DNA from: Levilactobacillus fujinensis
GTDB lineage: Bacteria; Bacillota; Bacilli; Lactobacillales; Lactobacillaceae
Reading direction: 5' to 3'
Assembly (NCBI RefSeq): GCF_003946335.1
Contig: NZ_RHNX01000029.1
Location: forward strand, 1-40,456
DNA length: 40,456 bases
Positions within the stretch are counted from its first letter, which is position 1. Every line of letters begins with the position of its first letter. The position numbers were made by a program, and so were the translations under genes. Below, in pieces: positions 24,845 to 33,327 of the stretch. The notes below the pieces were generated by a model. It did not search any database. It worked only from the letters and a program-made list of their open reading frames with translations, and had not been told where the DNA came from.

Positions 24845-25081
24845 ATGCATTTACATGAGGTGTTTTTGGAGAAGGTTCATCAGACGGTTGACCTGTTAGA
24901 GGTCTTTATCTGTTTGTTGATACCAGTATTCCTGATCAAAGCCGCCGTGGACTTCTTCGTTCAGGGACAGTTGTTTTGGCGGGATTACGGGGTGTTGTTT
25001 TTACAATCAGTAGGCGGTTTTATCGTGGCGTTCTTGCTGATTGATTTGGTAGAAGTGATTCAGGATTATCGGTCACGGTAA
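24845..25081 (+). CDS. Small two-helix membrane protein, PsiE/YkvA-like in shape, unknown
   Basis: A 78-residue protein started at ATG 24845, with AGGAGG at 24831-24836; the in-frame ATG at 24797 has no such site. Two hydrophobic helices are seen, VDLLEVFICLLIPVFLIKAA and GVLFLQSVGGFIVAFLLIDL. They are separated by FFVQGQLFWRDY and followed by an acidic then basic tail (VEVIQDYRSR). I do not recognise a family with certainty. It has its own leader of about 140 bases with several hairpins and a strong terminator downstream. Confidence 0.6.
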   Translation: MHLHEVFLEKVHQTVDLLEVFICLLIPVFLIKAAVDFFVQGQLFWRDYGVLFLQSVGGFIVAFLLIDLVEVIQDYRSR

Positions 25082-25131
25082 GTACATAAGCATCGGTGGA
25101 TGACGGACTCGTAATGGGTGCACCGGTTGCA

Positions 25132-25181
25132 ATAAAAAACGCACGGCGGAAACCATCGGAGGTTCTGCTGTGCGTTTTATT
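25132..25181. terminator. Bidirectional terminator
   Basis: ATAAAAAACGCAC pairs with GTGCGTTTTAT, with an inner GGCGGAA..CC/GG..TTCTGC part. A and T runs on both sides allow use by both the small membrane gene and the convergent yczE-like gene. Confidence 0.85.
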
Positions 25182-25254
25182 GGCCATTGAGCGAAAGGTT
25201 GAAAGTGCAAGAACACCTAGTGTGACTGCTGTAACAGCAATACTGAGCCTAAAA

Positions 25255-25327
25255 TCATGCCAGAATCAGGCATAATTCCTGTTATCACGTTAATGCTCGC
25301 AAACTAATCGCCTAATGTCCCACTCTC
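25255..25327 (+). repeat. Dispersed intergenic repeat, copy 5
   Basis: ATCATGCCAGAATCAGGC, TATCACGTTAATGCTCGCAA and TCGCCTAATGTCCCACTCTC align with 8262-8334 over the full length, and in part with 15142-15180 and the complement of 18755-18792. It lies at a convergent junction, as copy 1 does. Confidence 0.7.
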
Positions 25328-25332
25328 ATTGC

Positions 25333-26010
25333 TTAATTTTGATGGGAGACCCGAAAGTTGTGATGCAGTCCGGGCATGATATGCTTGTCGGCAGCGGCGA
25401 TAATGACGCCATTAAAGAGGATCGAGTAGAGCGTCCCCACGTTGACCGAGTACAGCTGATGGGTGCCGATGACGCAAACGGCGATCATGATGATCGGTGG
25501 GATGAAGTCGACGAACTGTGACGCCGTGGCGCGACCGCCGAGGTACATGAACCGCAGGATGTTGGACGTGTCATCGTTGGGATGCATGATGAGATTCGCC
25601 CGCTGGTAAATGGAGATGGAACTGGCGAAGATGGTCACACCAAGTACACTCAACAGCATTCGCCAACCGAGGGGCAGGTCGGGAATTCCCCATTTGGCAA
25701 AGAGATCGACGAACAGGTCGATGAAGTAGCTGAAACAAGAGATGAAGGCGACCTCACCGATGAAGCGGGGGATGTCGACCTGTCGAATCAGAAATTGGTT
25801 TAGCAGGGCACTGCAGACCCCGACAATCAGGAGAATGACCCCGACGTTGCCGTGAAGCCAGTAAGCAATGTTGACGGCCGCAGCGGTCCAAATCCCGCTA
25901 CCGGCGTTGGCTGAGACGCTCAGCGCGTTACCAAAGGCATTTAACACGAGGCCAATCAACAGGGCCACGACCCGATAAGACATACGATTCTTCGTTTGTT
26001 GCTGTTCCAA
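25333..26010 (-). CDS. YczE/YitT-like integral membrane protein
   Basis: A 225-residue protein when started at TTG 26010 (MEQQQTKNRMSYR), nine bases after AGGGG; a TTG at 26016 is too close to that site. About five membrane helices are seen. The first segment LLIGLVLNAFGNALSVSANAGSG and the polar QRANLIMHPNDDTSNIL motif are typical of the YczE/YyaS family of unknown function, whose Bacillus members sit near peptide and surfactant genes. The gene's 5' side carries a second copy of the structured element (26082-26210) within about 70 bases of the start codon. Confidence 0.75.
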   Translation of the reverse strand: MEQQQTKNRMSYRVVALLIGLVLNAFGNALSVSANAGSGIWTAAAVNIAYWLHGNVGVILLIVGVCSALLNQFLIRQVDIPRFIGEVAFISCFSYFIDLFVDLFAKWGIPDLPLGWRMLLSVLGVTIFASSISIYQRANLIMHPNDDTSNILRFMYLGGRATASQFVDFIPPIIMIAVCVIGTHQLYSVNVGTLYSILFNGVIIAAADKHIMPGLHHNFRVSHQN

Positions 26011-26081
26011 AACCAATCACCCCTACAAAAGTTTCCGGTTGCGCTATCGGCTTCATCAAGATGGGGTGTCGATGATGGTTA

Positions 26082-26210
26082 GGCGGCCTCGGGAACATGC
26101 TTGTGGGGAGCAGGTCTGTACGACTTAACCCCAGTCAGTTCCCCCTCGGTTACGCCAAGCTGAAACTGACTGACACTAATACGTAAGGTCCAGTCGCCCC
26201 GCGCACACTC
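26082..26210 (-). ncRNA. Candidate structured RNA element, copy E2, upstream of yczE-like gene
   Basis: Read on the minus strand: GAGTGTGCGCGGGGCG, ATTAGTG, and a hairpin CAGTCAGTTTC/GGAACTGACTG capped by CTTGG/CCGAG. Then come TTAAG, GACCTGCTCC and AGCATGTTCCCGAGGCCGCC. Blocks and order equal those at 23945-24074; the hairpin arms differ in sequence but keep pairing. It lies between the tRNA-Lys terminator and the yczE-like start, so it may be a 5' leader. Confidence 0.6.
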
Positions 26211-26257
26211 ATAATGAATAAACATAAGCGTAGCGGATATTTATTAATTTGCTATAC

Positions 26258-26300
26258 AAAAAAATCAGCAACCACGAAGTTAACTTCGTGAAAGCTGATT
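26258..26300 (-). terminator. Terminator of tRNA-Lys
   Basis: On the minus strand AATCAGC...ACGAAGTTAACTTCGT...GCTGATT forms a long hairpin followed by a run of seven T. Confidence 0.85.
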
Positions 26301-26310
26301 AGTAAGTGAT

Positions 26311-26382
26311 GGGCAGTCAGGGGATCGAACCCTGGACCCACGGATTAAGAGTCCGTTGCTCTGCCAGCTGAGCTAACTGCCC
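26311..26382 (-). tRNA. tRNA-Lys (anticodon CTT)
   Basis: The 72-base minus-strand sequence begins GGGCAGTTAGCTCAGCTGG and ends CTGACTGCCC. The acceptor stem GGGCAGT/ACTGCCC, D arm GCTC/GAGC, anticodon arm CGGAC-TCTTAAT-CCGTG with anticodon CTT, and T arm with GGTTCGATCC are all intact. CCA is not encoded. A terminator follows and a good promoter precedes it. Confidence 0.97.
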
Positions 26383-26424
26383 ATGTGATTAAGTTGTTGT
26401 GTGTCTTCCATATCAACGAGAACT

Positions 26425-26453
26425 ATCATATCATGCAGACGGGGGGTGCGCAA
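26425..26453 (-). promoter_or_regulatory. Promoter of tRNA-Lys
   Basis: On the minus strand TTGCGC (26448-26453), a 17-base spacer and TATGAT (26425-26430), about 40 bases before the tRNA. Confidence 0.75.
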
Positions 26454-27030
26454 CCCCTTTTTAGAAAAAAACTGATTTTTATTCAAAAATATTGAGTATT
26501 TTATCAAACAGAGGGACGGAAAAACCGCGGGATACCGGGAAATTTGCGACTAGTCTTTTGCTACGAAAAAATTTTAGAAAACTTCGGATTTTTAGCTTGC
26601 CGGGTGTTGGCAGACGTTCAGGGCGGGGCTACCAACGTCAAAAAAAGTTGAAATTATTTTCTAATTGACGAAATTACGGTAAATTGTGCGGCCCCTATAC
26701 CACCTTGGCGGCGAATTGTTTTCCGAGATAGTTGAAAAAAGAACAATTATTTCAAAATTAATTAAATAAACTATTTGATAGACAAAGTAAAACGCGTCTC
26801 TGACTGGCAGTCACGGTTCGCAACTAGTACGCCAAGCACCAGTAGAAATAGCGACTGTGGGCGTAAAGTGATGTTGACCACCTTAGAAGCTAATGGAAAC
26901 GCTGTAGTCGGTAAGAATTGCCTGCATCAATCGTCAAAATAGACGGATCACACTGCAAATATTAAGAACCACATCTTATTTCCCGGGAAATAGTTCGTTA
27001 AGGGAAGCTTAAATCCCTAGTAGAACGGGA
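26454..27030 (+). other. Long intergenic stretch upstream of walR
   Basis: About 575 bases without a supported gene on either strand. It is AT-rich in its first half. A perfect 16-bp palindrome TATTTCCCGGGAAATA lies at 26977-26992, about 40 bases before the walR -35; it could be an operator. No RNA gene was recognised. Confidence 0.4.
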
Positions 27031-27059
27031 CTGAAACGTGCCTCATGATGTGTTATAAT
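27031..27059 (+). promoter_or_regulatory. Promoter of the walRK operon
   Basis: CTGAAA at 27031-27036, a 17-base spacer and a perfect TATAAT at 27054-27059 with TG at 27051-27052 (extended -10). Confidence 0.75.
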
Positions 27060-27065
27060 TCAGAT

Positions 27066-27302
27066 AGCGTTCTTTTCCCCGACACTGGAAACTTATCAGG
27101 TCGGACAACGCCACCTTAAAAACACCGGGTCAGCAACAAAGGCTGATCCACTATTCCTTGACTTTAAACGAAGAACCATAACCGTACATTAATCGTAGTG
27201 GCCCCATTGACGGTGGTAGTATGACACCCAACGGCCGGCCTGCCGGTAATCCTGCAATTATCGGACTCATTTGTATTTCCCTTTAAGGAGGAAATTTTTA
27301 CT
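27066..27302 (+). promoter_or_regulatory. Long structured 5' leader of walR
   Basis: About 235 bases separate the promoter from walR. CGTT...CCGAC/GTCGG...AACG (27068-27111) encloses a smaller CTG/CAG pair, and GGTCAGC/GCTGATCC (27127-27150) forms a second hairpin. There is no terminator. AAGGAGG precedes the start codon. The length suggests post-transcriptional control, but this is an inference. Confidence 0.45.
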
Positions 27303-28019
27303 ATGCCTAAGAAAATTCTCGTTGTTGATGATGAAAAGCCGATTACCGATATCATGAAGTTTAACCTTGAAAAAGAGGGCTATGAAGTTGACGTGGCCTA
27401 CGACGGTGAAGCCGCCATTCAACAGGTCGAAGAGGGCAACCCCGACCTGGTGATCCTAGATTTGATGCTGCCAAAAGTTGACGGGCTGGAAGTTGCCCGT
27501 GAGATTCGTAAGAAGCATGACATGCCCATCATCATGGTGACCGCTAAGGATTCTGAGTTAGATAAGGTCCTGGGCCTCGAATTGGGTGCCGACGACTATG
27601 TGACCAAGCCGTTCTCTAACCGGGAACTTGTGGCCCGGGTCAAGGCAAACTTGCGGCGCCAGAATACAGCGGCACACGCCCAGCCCGAAGAACCAGAAAA
27701 CCAAGACATTGAAATCGGTGATTTAACGATTCATCCGGAAGCTTATTCTGTGTCCAAGCGGGGCGCCAACATTGAGTTGACCCACCGGGAGTTCGAGTTG
27801 CTCCACTATTTGGCCCAACACATTGGGCAAGTTATGACCCGTGAGCACTTGTTACAGACGGTGTGGGGCTACGACTACTTTGGTGATGTGCGGACCGTGG
27901 ACGTGACCGTTCGGCGGCTCAGAGAAAAGATTGAAGATGCGCCGAGTCACCCAACGTGGTTAGTGACGCGGCGGGGTGTCGGTTACTACTTACGAAACCC
28001 TGATTCCGACCAGGCTTAA
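27303..28019 (+). CDS. walR: Response regulator WalR (YycF)
   Basis: A 238-residue OmpR-type regulator. The receiver has the acidic pair DDE, the phosphorylation site Asp53 in [10 protein letters not shown], and the conserved K in [13 protein letters not shown]. The winged helix at 140-235 includes [16 protein letters not shown] and [10 protein letters not shown]. It is the essential regulator of wall hydrolases and of its own operon in low-GC Gram-positives. AAGGAGG precedes ATG 27303. walK follows 44 bases downstream. Confidence 0.97.
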   Translation: MPKKILVVDDEKPITDIMKFNLEKEGYEVDVAYDGEAAIQQVEEGNPDLVILDLMLPKVDGLEVAREIRKKHDMPIIMVTAKDSELDKVLGLELGADDYVTKPFSNRELVARVKANLRRQNTAAHAQPEEPENQDIEIGDLTIHPEAYSVSKRGANIELTHREFELLHYLAQHIGQVMTREHLLQTVWGYDYFGDVRTVDVTVRRLREKIEDAPSHPTWLVTRRGVGYYLRNPDSDQA

Positions 28020-28063
28020 GCTAGCGGTAACGCTAAATCTCGCATTGAGGAGTATGTGACTTC

Positions 28064-29920
28064 GTGAATAGCAAAATTAAATTCTTCCAGTCGATTCACT
28101 TTAAAATCGCGCTGGTCTTCGCGCTACTCCTACTATTGACGCTGGAAATCGTTGGTGCCGTGTTCGTGCGGCAGTTGGAGCGGCAAAATTTAAATACCTT
28201 TAAAGCCCAACAGGTCGTGCAAACGTACATCGTCAACCGTTTTTCTGACGAGTTGTCGACGACCAGTACGACCAAGGCCAATAAACAGATTAAGTCAACG
28301 TTGTCTGAAATCAACAATACCAATAACGCCCAAATTCGGATCATCGATAACAAGGGGACCATTCGGGGAACCAATGAAGTCGATAATCAAGGAATCGTTG
28401 GGCAAAAAACAACCGATAATAATATTAAAAACGCCATTTACAATAACCGCGACGTGGTCCGGACGACTTATAATTCGCAGAATAATAGTCGTTACTACAC
28501 CACGATTACGCGGCTGATTCGTACTCAAGGAAATAACAGCGAATTAGTCGGGGTTATTTACATGCGGTCGAGTCTGGACTCGGTCTATCAAAATATCAAT
28601 CAAATCACGCTGATCTACTTCTCAGCAACGTTTGTGGCGATTATTTTGGGACTGGTCATGGCCATCATTATTTCCCGGGCAATTACGCGACCAATCGATG
28701 AAATGAAGAAACAAACGCTGCGAATCGCGCGGGGAGACTATTCCGGGCACGTTCACGTCTACGGTAACGATGAGCTGGGGCAATTGGCGAGTGCCGTCAA
28801 TAACCTGTCTGTGCGGGTCGAAGAGGCCCAAGAGTCGACCGAGTCCGAACGGCGGCGACTGGATTCCGTCATGGCCCACATGACCGACGGCGTTATCGCC
28901 ACCGATCGTCGGGGGAACGTGACCATCATTAACGAAACGGCCACGAGCTTCCTGGATACCGATACGGATGACGCGGTGGGGAAATCCATTCTGGATCTGT
29001 TGGCAATTCGTGACGACTATACGTTGCGCGAACTGTTGGAAGACCCGGACGATTTAGTCTTGGATTTTTCGACCAAGGAACACGATCTCATCTTACAGGC
29101 CTACTTCTCACTGATTCAACGGGAATCCGGCTTCATTTCAGGACTGGTCTGTGTCTTGCATGACGTCACCGAACAGCAGAAGATCGATCAGGACCGGAAG
29201 GAATTCGTGTCCAACGTGTCCCATGAACTACGGACGCCGTTGACCAGTGTCCGGGCCTACATCGAATCGCTGTCTGAAGGGGCCTGGAAGGACCCCAAGG
29301 TGGCTCCGCAATTCTTGAAGGTCACCCAAGAGGAAACTGACCGGATGATTCGAATGATCAATGATCTGTTGACCTTGTCACGGATGGATTCTGGCACGCA
29401 AAAGGTCGATCTGGAAATGGTCAACTTAAACGAGCTCTTTAACTACGTGCTGGACCGCTTTGATATGATGTTGAAGCAAGACGACCGTCCCGAAAAGACC
29501 TATACCATCAAACGGGACTTTACGAAGCGCGATTTGTGGGTTGAAATCGACACCGACCGCTTCACGCAGGTGTTGGATAACTTAATGAATAACGCCATCA
29601 AGTACTCGCCAGATGGTGGGGTTGTAACGGCCCGCTTGCTGGAGACGCACAATAACGTCATTCTTAGTGTCTCTGACCAAGGGTTGGGGATTCCACGGGC
29701 AGATATTCCGCGGATCTTTGACCGGTTCTACCGTGTCGATAAGGCCCGCTCTCGTGCACAAGGCGGGACCGGACTGGGCTTAGCGATTTCTAAGGAAGTC
29801 GTCCAGATGTTGGGCGGCCGAATTTGGGTCGATAGTCGTGAAGGTCGCGGGTCAACGTTCTACATTTCCTTGCCTTACAAGCCGTACGATGAGGAGGATC
29901 TCTGGGATGAAGATAACTAA
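28064..29920 (+). CDS. walK: Sensor histidine kinase WalK (YycG)
   Basis: A 618-residue membrane kinase; GTG 28064 follows TGAGGAG. Order: transmembrane helix 1 (about 14-35), an extracellular PAS-like domain rich in Asn and Thr (about 36-180), helix 2 (about 182-204), HAMP, cytoplasmic PAS (about 265-370), HisKA with the phospho-accepting His386 in VSNVSHELRTPL, and the ATPase with NNAIKYSPDGG, DQGLGI and GGTGLGLAI. It monitors wall synthesis and phosphorylates WalR. Its 3' end overlaps walH by 14 bases, implying coupled translation. Confidence 0.97.
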   Translation: MNSKIKFFQSIHFKIALVFALLLLLTLEIVGAVFVRQLERQNLNTFKAQQVVQTYIVNRFSDELSTTSTTKANKQIKSTLSEINNTNNAQIRIIDNKGTIRGTNEVDNQGIVGQKTTDNNIKNAIYNNRDVVRTTYNSQNNSRYYTTITRLIRTQGNNSELVGVIYMRSSLDSVYQNINQITLIYFSATFVAIILGLVMAIIISRAITRPIDEMKKQTLRIARGDYSGHVHVYGNDELGQLASAVNNLSVRVEEAQESTESERRRLDSVMAHMTDGVIATDRRGNVTIINETATSFLDTDTDDAVGKSILDLLAIRDDYTLRELLEDPDDLVLDFSTKEHDLILQAYFSLIQRESGFISGLVCVLHDVTEQQKIDQDRKEFVSNVSHELRTPLTSVRAYIESLSEGAWKDPKVAPQFLKVTQEETDRMIRMINDLLTLSRMDSGTQKVDLEMVNLNELFNYVLDRFDMMLKQDDRPEKTYTIKRDFTKRDLWVEIDTDRFTQVLDNLMNNAIKYSPDGGVVTARLLETHNNVILSVSDQGLGIPRADIPRIFDRFYRVDKARSRAQGGTGLGLAISKEVVQMLGGRIWVDSREGRGSTFYISLPYKPYDEEDLWDEDN

Positions 29921-31208
29921 AGCATTCTTACCACTGGGATTGACCCTTGCCGTCGTCGTGAGTGTGACGTTGTCCGCCATGATTTGGACGAACCCTGCGC
30001 AGTATGAGCGCAACCGGCAACGGAGTTCGAATACGCCGACAACGGAGCTGAACACGCGCCCCCAGAAGGACGTGTATTTACCGACGCAGGTCTTATATAC
30101 CAATGATTTAGGCAATCAAGAACTGTTAAATAACCGAAAAGTTAACTTAACGACGGAGATTCGTGAGTCTCTGGCAAAATGGGACTTGGGTCGGGTGCAA
30201 AAGCTGCAGGTCAGCTCGCAGGCGGCCTACATGCGCTATCTGAGAATGAATAGTAGTATTTTGATGTCGTATGCGGCCCCGATTAACGTTAAAATGTTCA
30301 ATGAGGTCTTTGGCAGTCGGTTGAATCGAAATAACGCGGAAATCTCGCGAATTATGATTCCTCTAAATGACAGTAAACATCTGTACCTGTTGAACGATAA
30401 GAATCAGGAAGTCTATCAGGTTACCGTTCGTGACCGCAACGTCAAGGAGCTCCGTAAGATTCTAAAGGAGAACCTGTTTCGGATCAACGTGAAGATGCAG
30501 TGGCTGAATCAGGAAGCCGTGCCATACGTTACCAGCAGTGTGACGGTGCCATCCTATAGCTACTTGGTCAACCAGCAGTCCACGGACTACTTTACGACGC
30601 GCCTCCTGAACAAAGGGGAGTCAACCAACGTTTCGGCCAAGAAGAACAAGGACAATACCATTTATAGTGATGGGGCGTCGCGGCAACTGACGGTCTACAA
30701 CAAGCGCGGAACGGCGTTGTACGAGGACTACAGTGCCTTACAGTCGACGTTTACGTTCAGTCAGGCGCTGACGGCTAGTTATAGTGCGGTCAAGTCCATT
30801 GGAATTCCGATGGAAAATTTGCGTTATTACGGCTACAACGATGCGAAGTCGACGGTCACGTACCGGAGCTTCGTTGAAGGGTTCCCTATTTTTAATCAAA
30901 GTAATTATGGTGCGGCACGGATTCAAATGTTGTCGCAGGGTGTCCGGCGGTATAATTTCTCGCTCTACAGCCTGCAGGTGCCTGTGCCGACCGATAGAAA
31001 AGCCGTTTCGCTGCCAAGCACGCAGAATGTGATGAATCGTTTGGCGGCAGCGGGATACAATAAGAGTAAAATTTCGACTGTGCAGTTAGGGTATCAGTGG
31101 GTGACGTCCACGTCGTCCGATAAGGTGGTCAACCTGACGCCAACCTGGTACGTTTACTACAATGGCGGCTGGAAGACCTACACGCAACTGCTGAAACAAC
31201 AGCAGTAA
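29907..31208 (+). CDS. walH: WalK regulator WalH (YycH)
   Basis: A 433-residue protein started at ATG 29907 (MKITKAFLPLGLTLAVVVSV), with GAGGAGG at 29890-29896; earlier in-frame ATG codons lie inside walK. One N-terminal membrane helix anchors a large extracellular part, as in YycH, which with YycI modulates WalK at the membrane. The extracytoplasmic region is poorly conserved, and the call rests on position and topology. walI begins 26 bases later. Confidence 0.9.
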   Translation: MKITKAFLPLGLTLAVVVSVTLSAMIWTNPAQYERNRQRSSNTPTTELNTRPQKDVYLPTQVLYTNDLGNQELLNNRKVNLTTEIRESLAKWDLGRVQKLQVSSQAAYMRYLRMNSSILMSYAAPINVKMFNEVFGSRLNRNNAEISRIMIPLNDSKHLYLLNDKNQEVYQVTVRDRNVKELRKILKENLFRINVKMQWLNQEAVPYVTSSVTVPSYSYLVNQQSTDYFTTRLLNKGESTNVSAKKNKDNTIYSDGASRQLTVYNKRGTALYEDYSALQSTFTFSQALTASYSAVKSIGIPMENLRYYGYNDAKSTVTYRSFVEGFPIFNQSNYGAARIQMLSQGVRRYNFSLYSLQVPVPTDRKAVSLPSTQNVMNRLAAAGYNKSKISTVQLGYQWVTSTSSDKVVNLTPTWYVYYNGGWKTYTQLLKQQQ

Positions 31209-31233
31209 TTCCGGTAAAGGAGGGCGGTCCAGC

Positions 31234-32091
31234 ATGGATTTTCGACGCATTGAATGGTTATTTTTAGTGGCGTTCATTGTCATTGATATTTTCTTGTTCG
31301 TCGCCTTCCAGCGCGATACGACGGGTCAGACCGATACGACCTCAAGTAAATCCGCGGATAGCGACACGACAATCGTCAAGGAAATGCACGCCGACGAGAT
31401 TTCATTTAGTAGCCCGTCCAAGAAGAGCGGCGAGGGTTACTACATTTCCACGACCAATAACGATAGTATCAAGAGTGAATTGACAGCGCTGAGTGACCAA
31501 ACTGTTCGTTACGAAACGGATGGGCTGATTACCTCGACGTTCAAGACGCCGGTGACCAACGTCGATATTAAGCATCCGGATAAGACGCTGGACACGGTGG
31601 TCAATAACGGCGCGCTGATTCTGTATGGCACGCACTACATGTACAACGCGCAGTTGTCGAGTCGCAATACGATTGTTTACACACAACACGTGACGGATGG
31701 GCAGATCTACTCGCGGTTTGGTGAAATTCGTTTCAGTATGACCAACGATGGTACGGTGACCGGCTATACGCAGGGATACCTAGCTAACGTCGCGACCTTG
31801 CGGGAAAAGACGGATACCATTTCCGAACGTAAGGCGTTGATTTGGCTGTACCAATATAACCAGATCTCCAATAACACCAAGGTCGTCTGGACCCAGCTGG
31901 CCTATACCCGCTACTTCGATCTGAAGAATAGTAGCGTGTATATTCCGACCTGGGTCATCGCGGTCAAAGCCAATAGTGGCAACAACGCGGGCGTCCTACA
32001 GATCAAGCGGGTCAACGCATTTACCGGGGCCATTCTCGATACAAACAGTAGCGTGAAATCGGTCAGTGGTGCGACGAGCGTGAGTGAATAA
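31234..32091 (+). CDS. walI: WalK regulator WalI (YycI)
   Basis: A 285-residue protein; ATG 31234 follows AAGGAGGGC. It starts MDFRRIEWLFLVAFIVIDIF, the YycI hallmark of one membrane helix, with an extracellular domain similar in fold to YycH. It ends in a Ser/Val-rich tail. With WalH it forms a complex with WalK through the membrane helices. A terminator-like hairpin follows, and walJ has a promoter of its own. Confidence 0.92.
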   Translation: MDFRRIEWLFLVAFIVIDIFLFVAFQRDTTGQTDTTSSKSADSDTTIVKEMHADEISFSSPSKKSGEGYYISTTNNDSIKSELTALSDQTVRYETDGLITSTFKTPVTNVDIKHPDKTLDTVVNNGALILYGTHYMYNAQLSSRNTIVYTQHVTDGQIYSRFGEIRFSMTNDGTVTGYTQGYLANVATLREKTDTISERKALIWLYQYNQISNNTKVVWTQLAYTRYFDLKNSSVYIPTWVIAVKANSGNNAGVLQIKRVNAFTGAILDTNSSVKSVSGATSVSE

Positions 32092-32112
32092 AAGAAAATT
32101 GAAACGGGAGAT

Positions 32113-32143
32113 GGGGACGGTTCGTGATGGGCCGGCCCTTTTC
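32113..32143 (+). terminator. Probable terminator after walI
   Basis: GGG-A-CGG pairs with CCG-G-CCC and is followed by TTTTCC. The stem is short and has an internal mismatch. Confidence 0.5.
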
Positions 32144-32161
32144 CTTTGGACTGATATTTAG

Positions 32162-32189
32162 TTACAAAGCTGGCAAGATGCGGTATGAT
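32162..32189 (+). promoter_or_regulatory. Candidate promoter of walJ
   Basis: TTACAA (32162-32167), a 16-base spacer and TATGAT (32184-32189), 106 bases before walJ. Confidence 0.5.
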
Positions 32190-32294
32190 TACGGTATTGA
32201 AATTTACGTGTTCCCGGGTAAGTGGTTTGGCAGGTGTCTGAATTTGCCAGGAGCTGCCGCGGGAATAAGCGTTAGAAGCTAAGGAGAGGTCGAA

Positions 32295-33122
32295 TTGGAT
32301 TTGCGGACGAATACAGCAGTAGCAGATGATTTACGCATCAGCGTGTTGTCCAGTGGGAGTACGGGCAACGTATGCTACGTGGAGAGCCCCAACGAACGGA
32401 TCATGATCGATGCGGGGTTGAGCGGCAAGAAGATTGAGAAATTAATGGGCGACATCGACCGCAATATGCAGGACGTCAATGCCTTGCTGGTGACGCATGA
32501 GCACTCGGATCACCGGCAGGCCGTAGGTATCTTGGCGCGGCGCTATGAACAGCTGAACGTCTATGCCAACCAGGGAACCTGGGATGCGATGAGTTCTAAA
32601 ATAGGCAAGGTCGATTTGGCCCAAAAGCACCTGTTTGCGCCGGATACGGTCCAAACGTTTGGCGACATCGACGTCGAGAGCTTCTCCGTGTCACATGATG
32701 CGGCGGAACCCCAATTTTATGCGATTCACTACCATGGCAAGACCTTCGTCATTTTAACCGATACCGGCTACGTCTCAGAACACGTCGAGGGCGTGATTGC
32801 GGATGCGGACGCTTACTTGCTGGAGTGCAACCATGACGTGGAAATGCTGCGGATGGGCGAGTACTCGTGGCCACTGAAGCAGCGAATCTTGGGCGACAAG
32901 GGGCATCTGTCAAATGAAGAGGGTGCCGACGCGTTGATGGACGTGTTGGGTAACCGTACGAAGAAAATCTACCTGGGTCACCGGAGTCTGCACAATAACA
33001 TGCAGTCGCTGTGTCACTTGACGGTGGCATCGATGATGGAGAATCGCGACTTTGGCGTGGGCCATGACTTCCAGTTGATCGATACGAATCCGGAAGAGGC
33101 AACACCACTAGTGGCGCTGTAG
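32295..33122 (+). CDS. walJ: Metallo-beta-lactamase-fold hydrolase WalJ (YycJ/VicX)
   Basis: A 275-residue cytoplasmic protein; TTG 32295 follows AAGGAGAGG. The metal-binding motif THEHSDH at about 67-73, the later LTDTGYV and the LECNHD segment are intact, so two metal ions should bind. Family members have been linked to DNA repair and to coordination of division with replication; nuclease activity is reported for some relatives. It is the standard last gene of the wal operon, before htrA. Confidence 0.95.
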   Translation: MDLRTNTAVADDLRISVLSSGSTGNVCYVESPNERIMIDAGLSGKKIEKLMGDIDRNMQDVNALLVTHEHSDHRQAVGILARRYEQLNVYANQGTWDAMSSKIGKVDLAQKHLFAPDTVQTFGDIDVESFSVSHDAAEPQFYAIHYHGKTFVILTDTGYVSEHVEGVIADADAYLLECNHDVEMLRMGEYSWPLKQRILGDKGHLSNEEGADALMDVLGNRTKKIYLGHRSLHNNMQSLCHLTVASMMENRDFGVGHDFQLIDTNPEEATPLVAL

Positions 33123-33327
33123 GTCAATTTGCTGCAAGTGAAATGACGTGTGACAGTGAGTGGTAGCACGCACAATTTTCTAAATTTCGGTAAATTTTAG
33201 GACTTCAGCACTGATTCATCAAAAAAACTTCACACTCGGTCGTTATGATAGTATTTATAAAAGACGGTCGGGGGACGTTGGCCAACTGACCGACGAATGA
33301 GGAGGGTTCGCGCGTTCGCGCAATGCT

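Noticed and set aside
25315..25803. Plus-strand frames inside the yczE-like gene
   Set aside because: They are antisense shadows of a gene with clear membrane helices and a ribosome-binding site.
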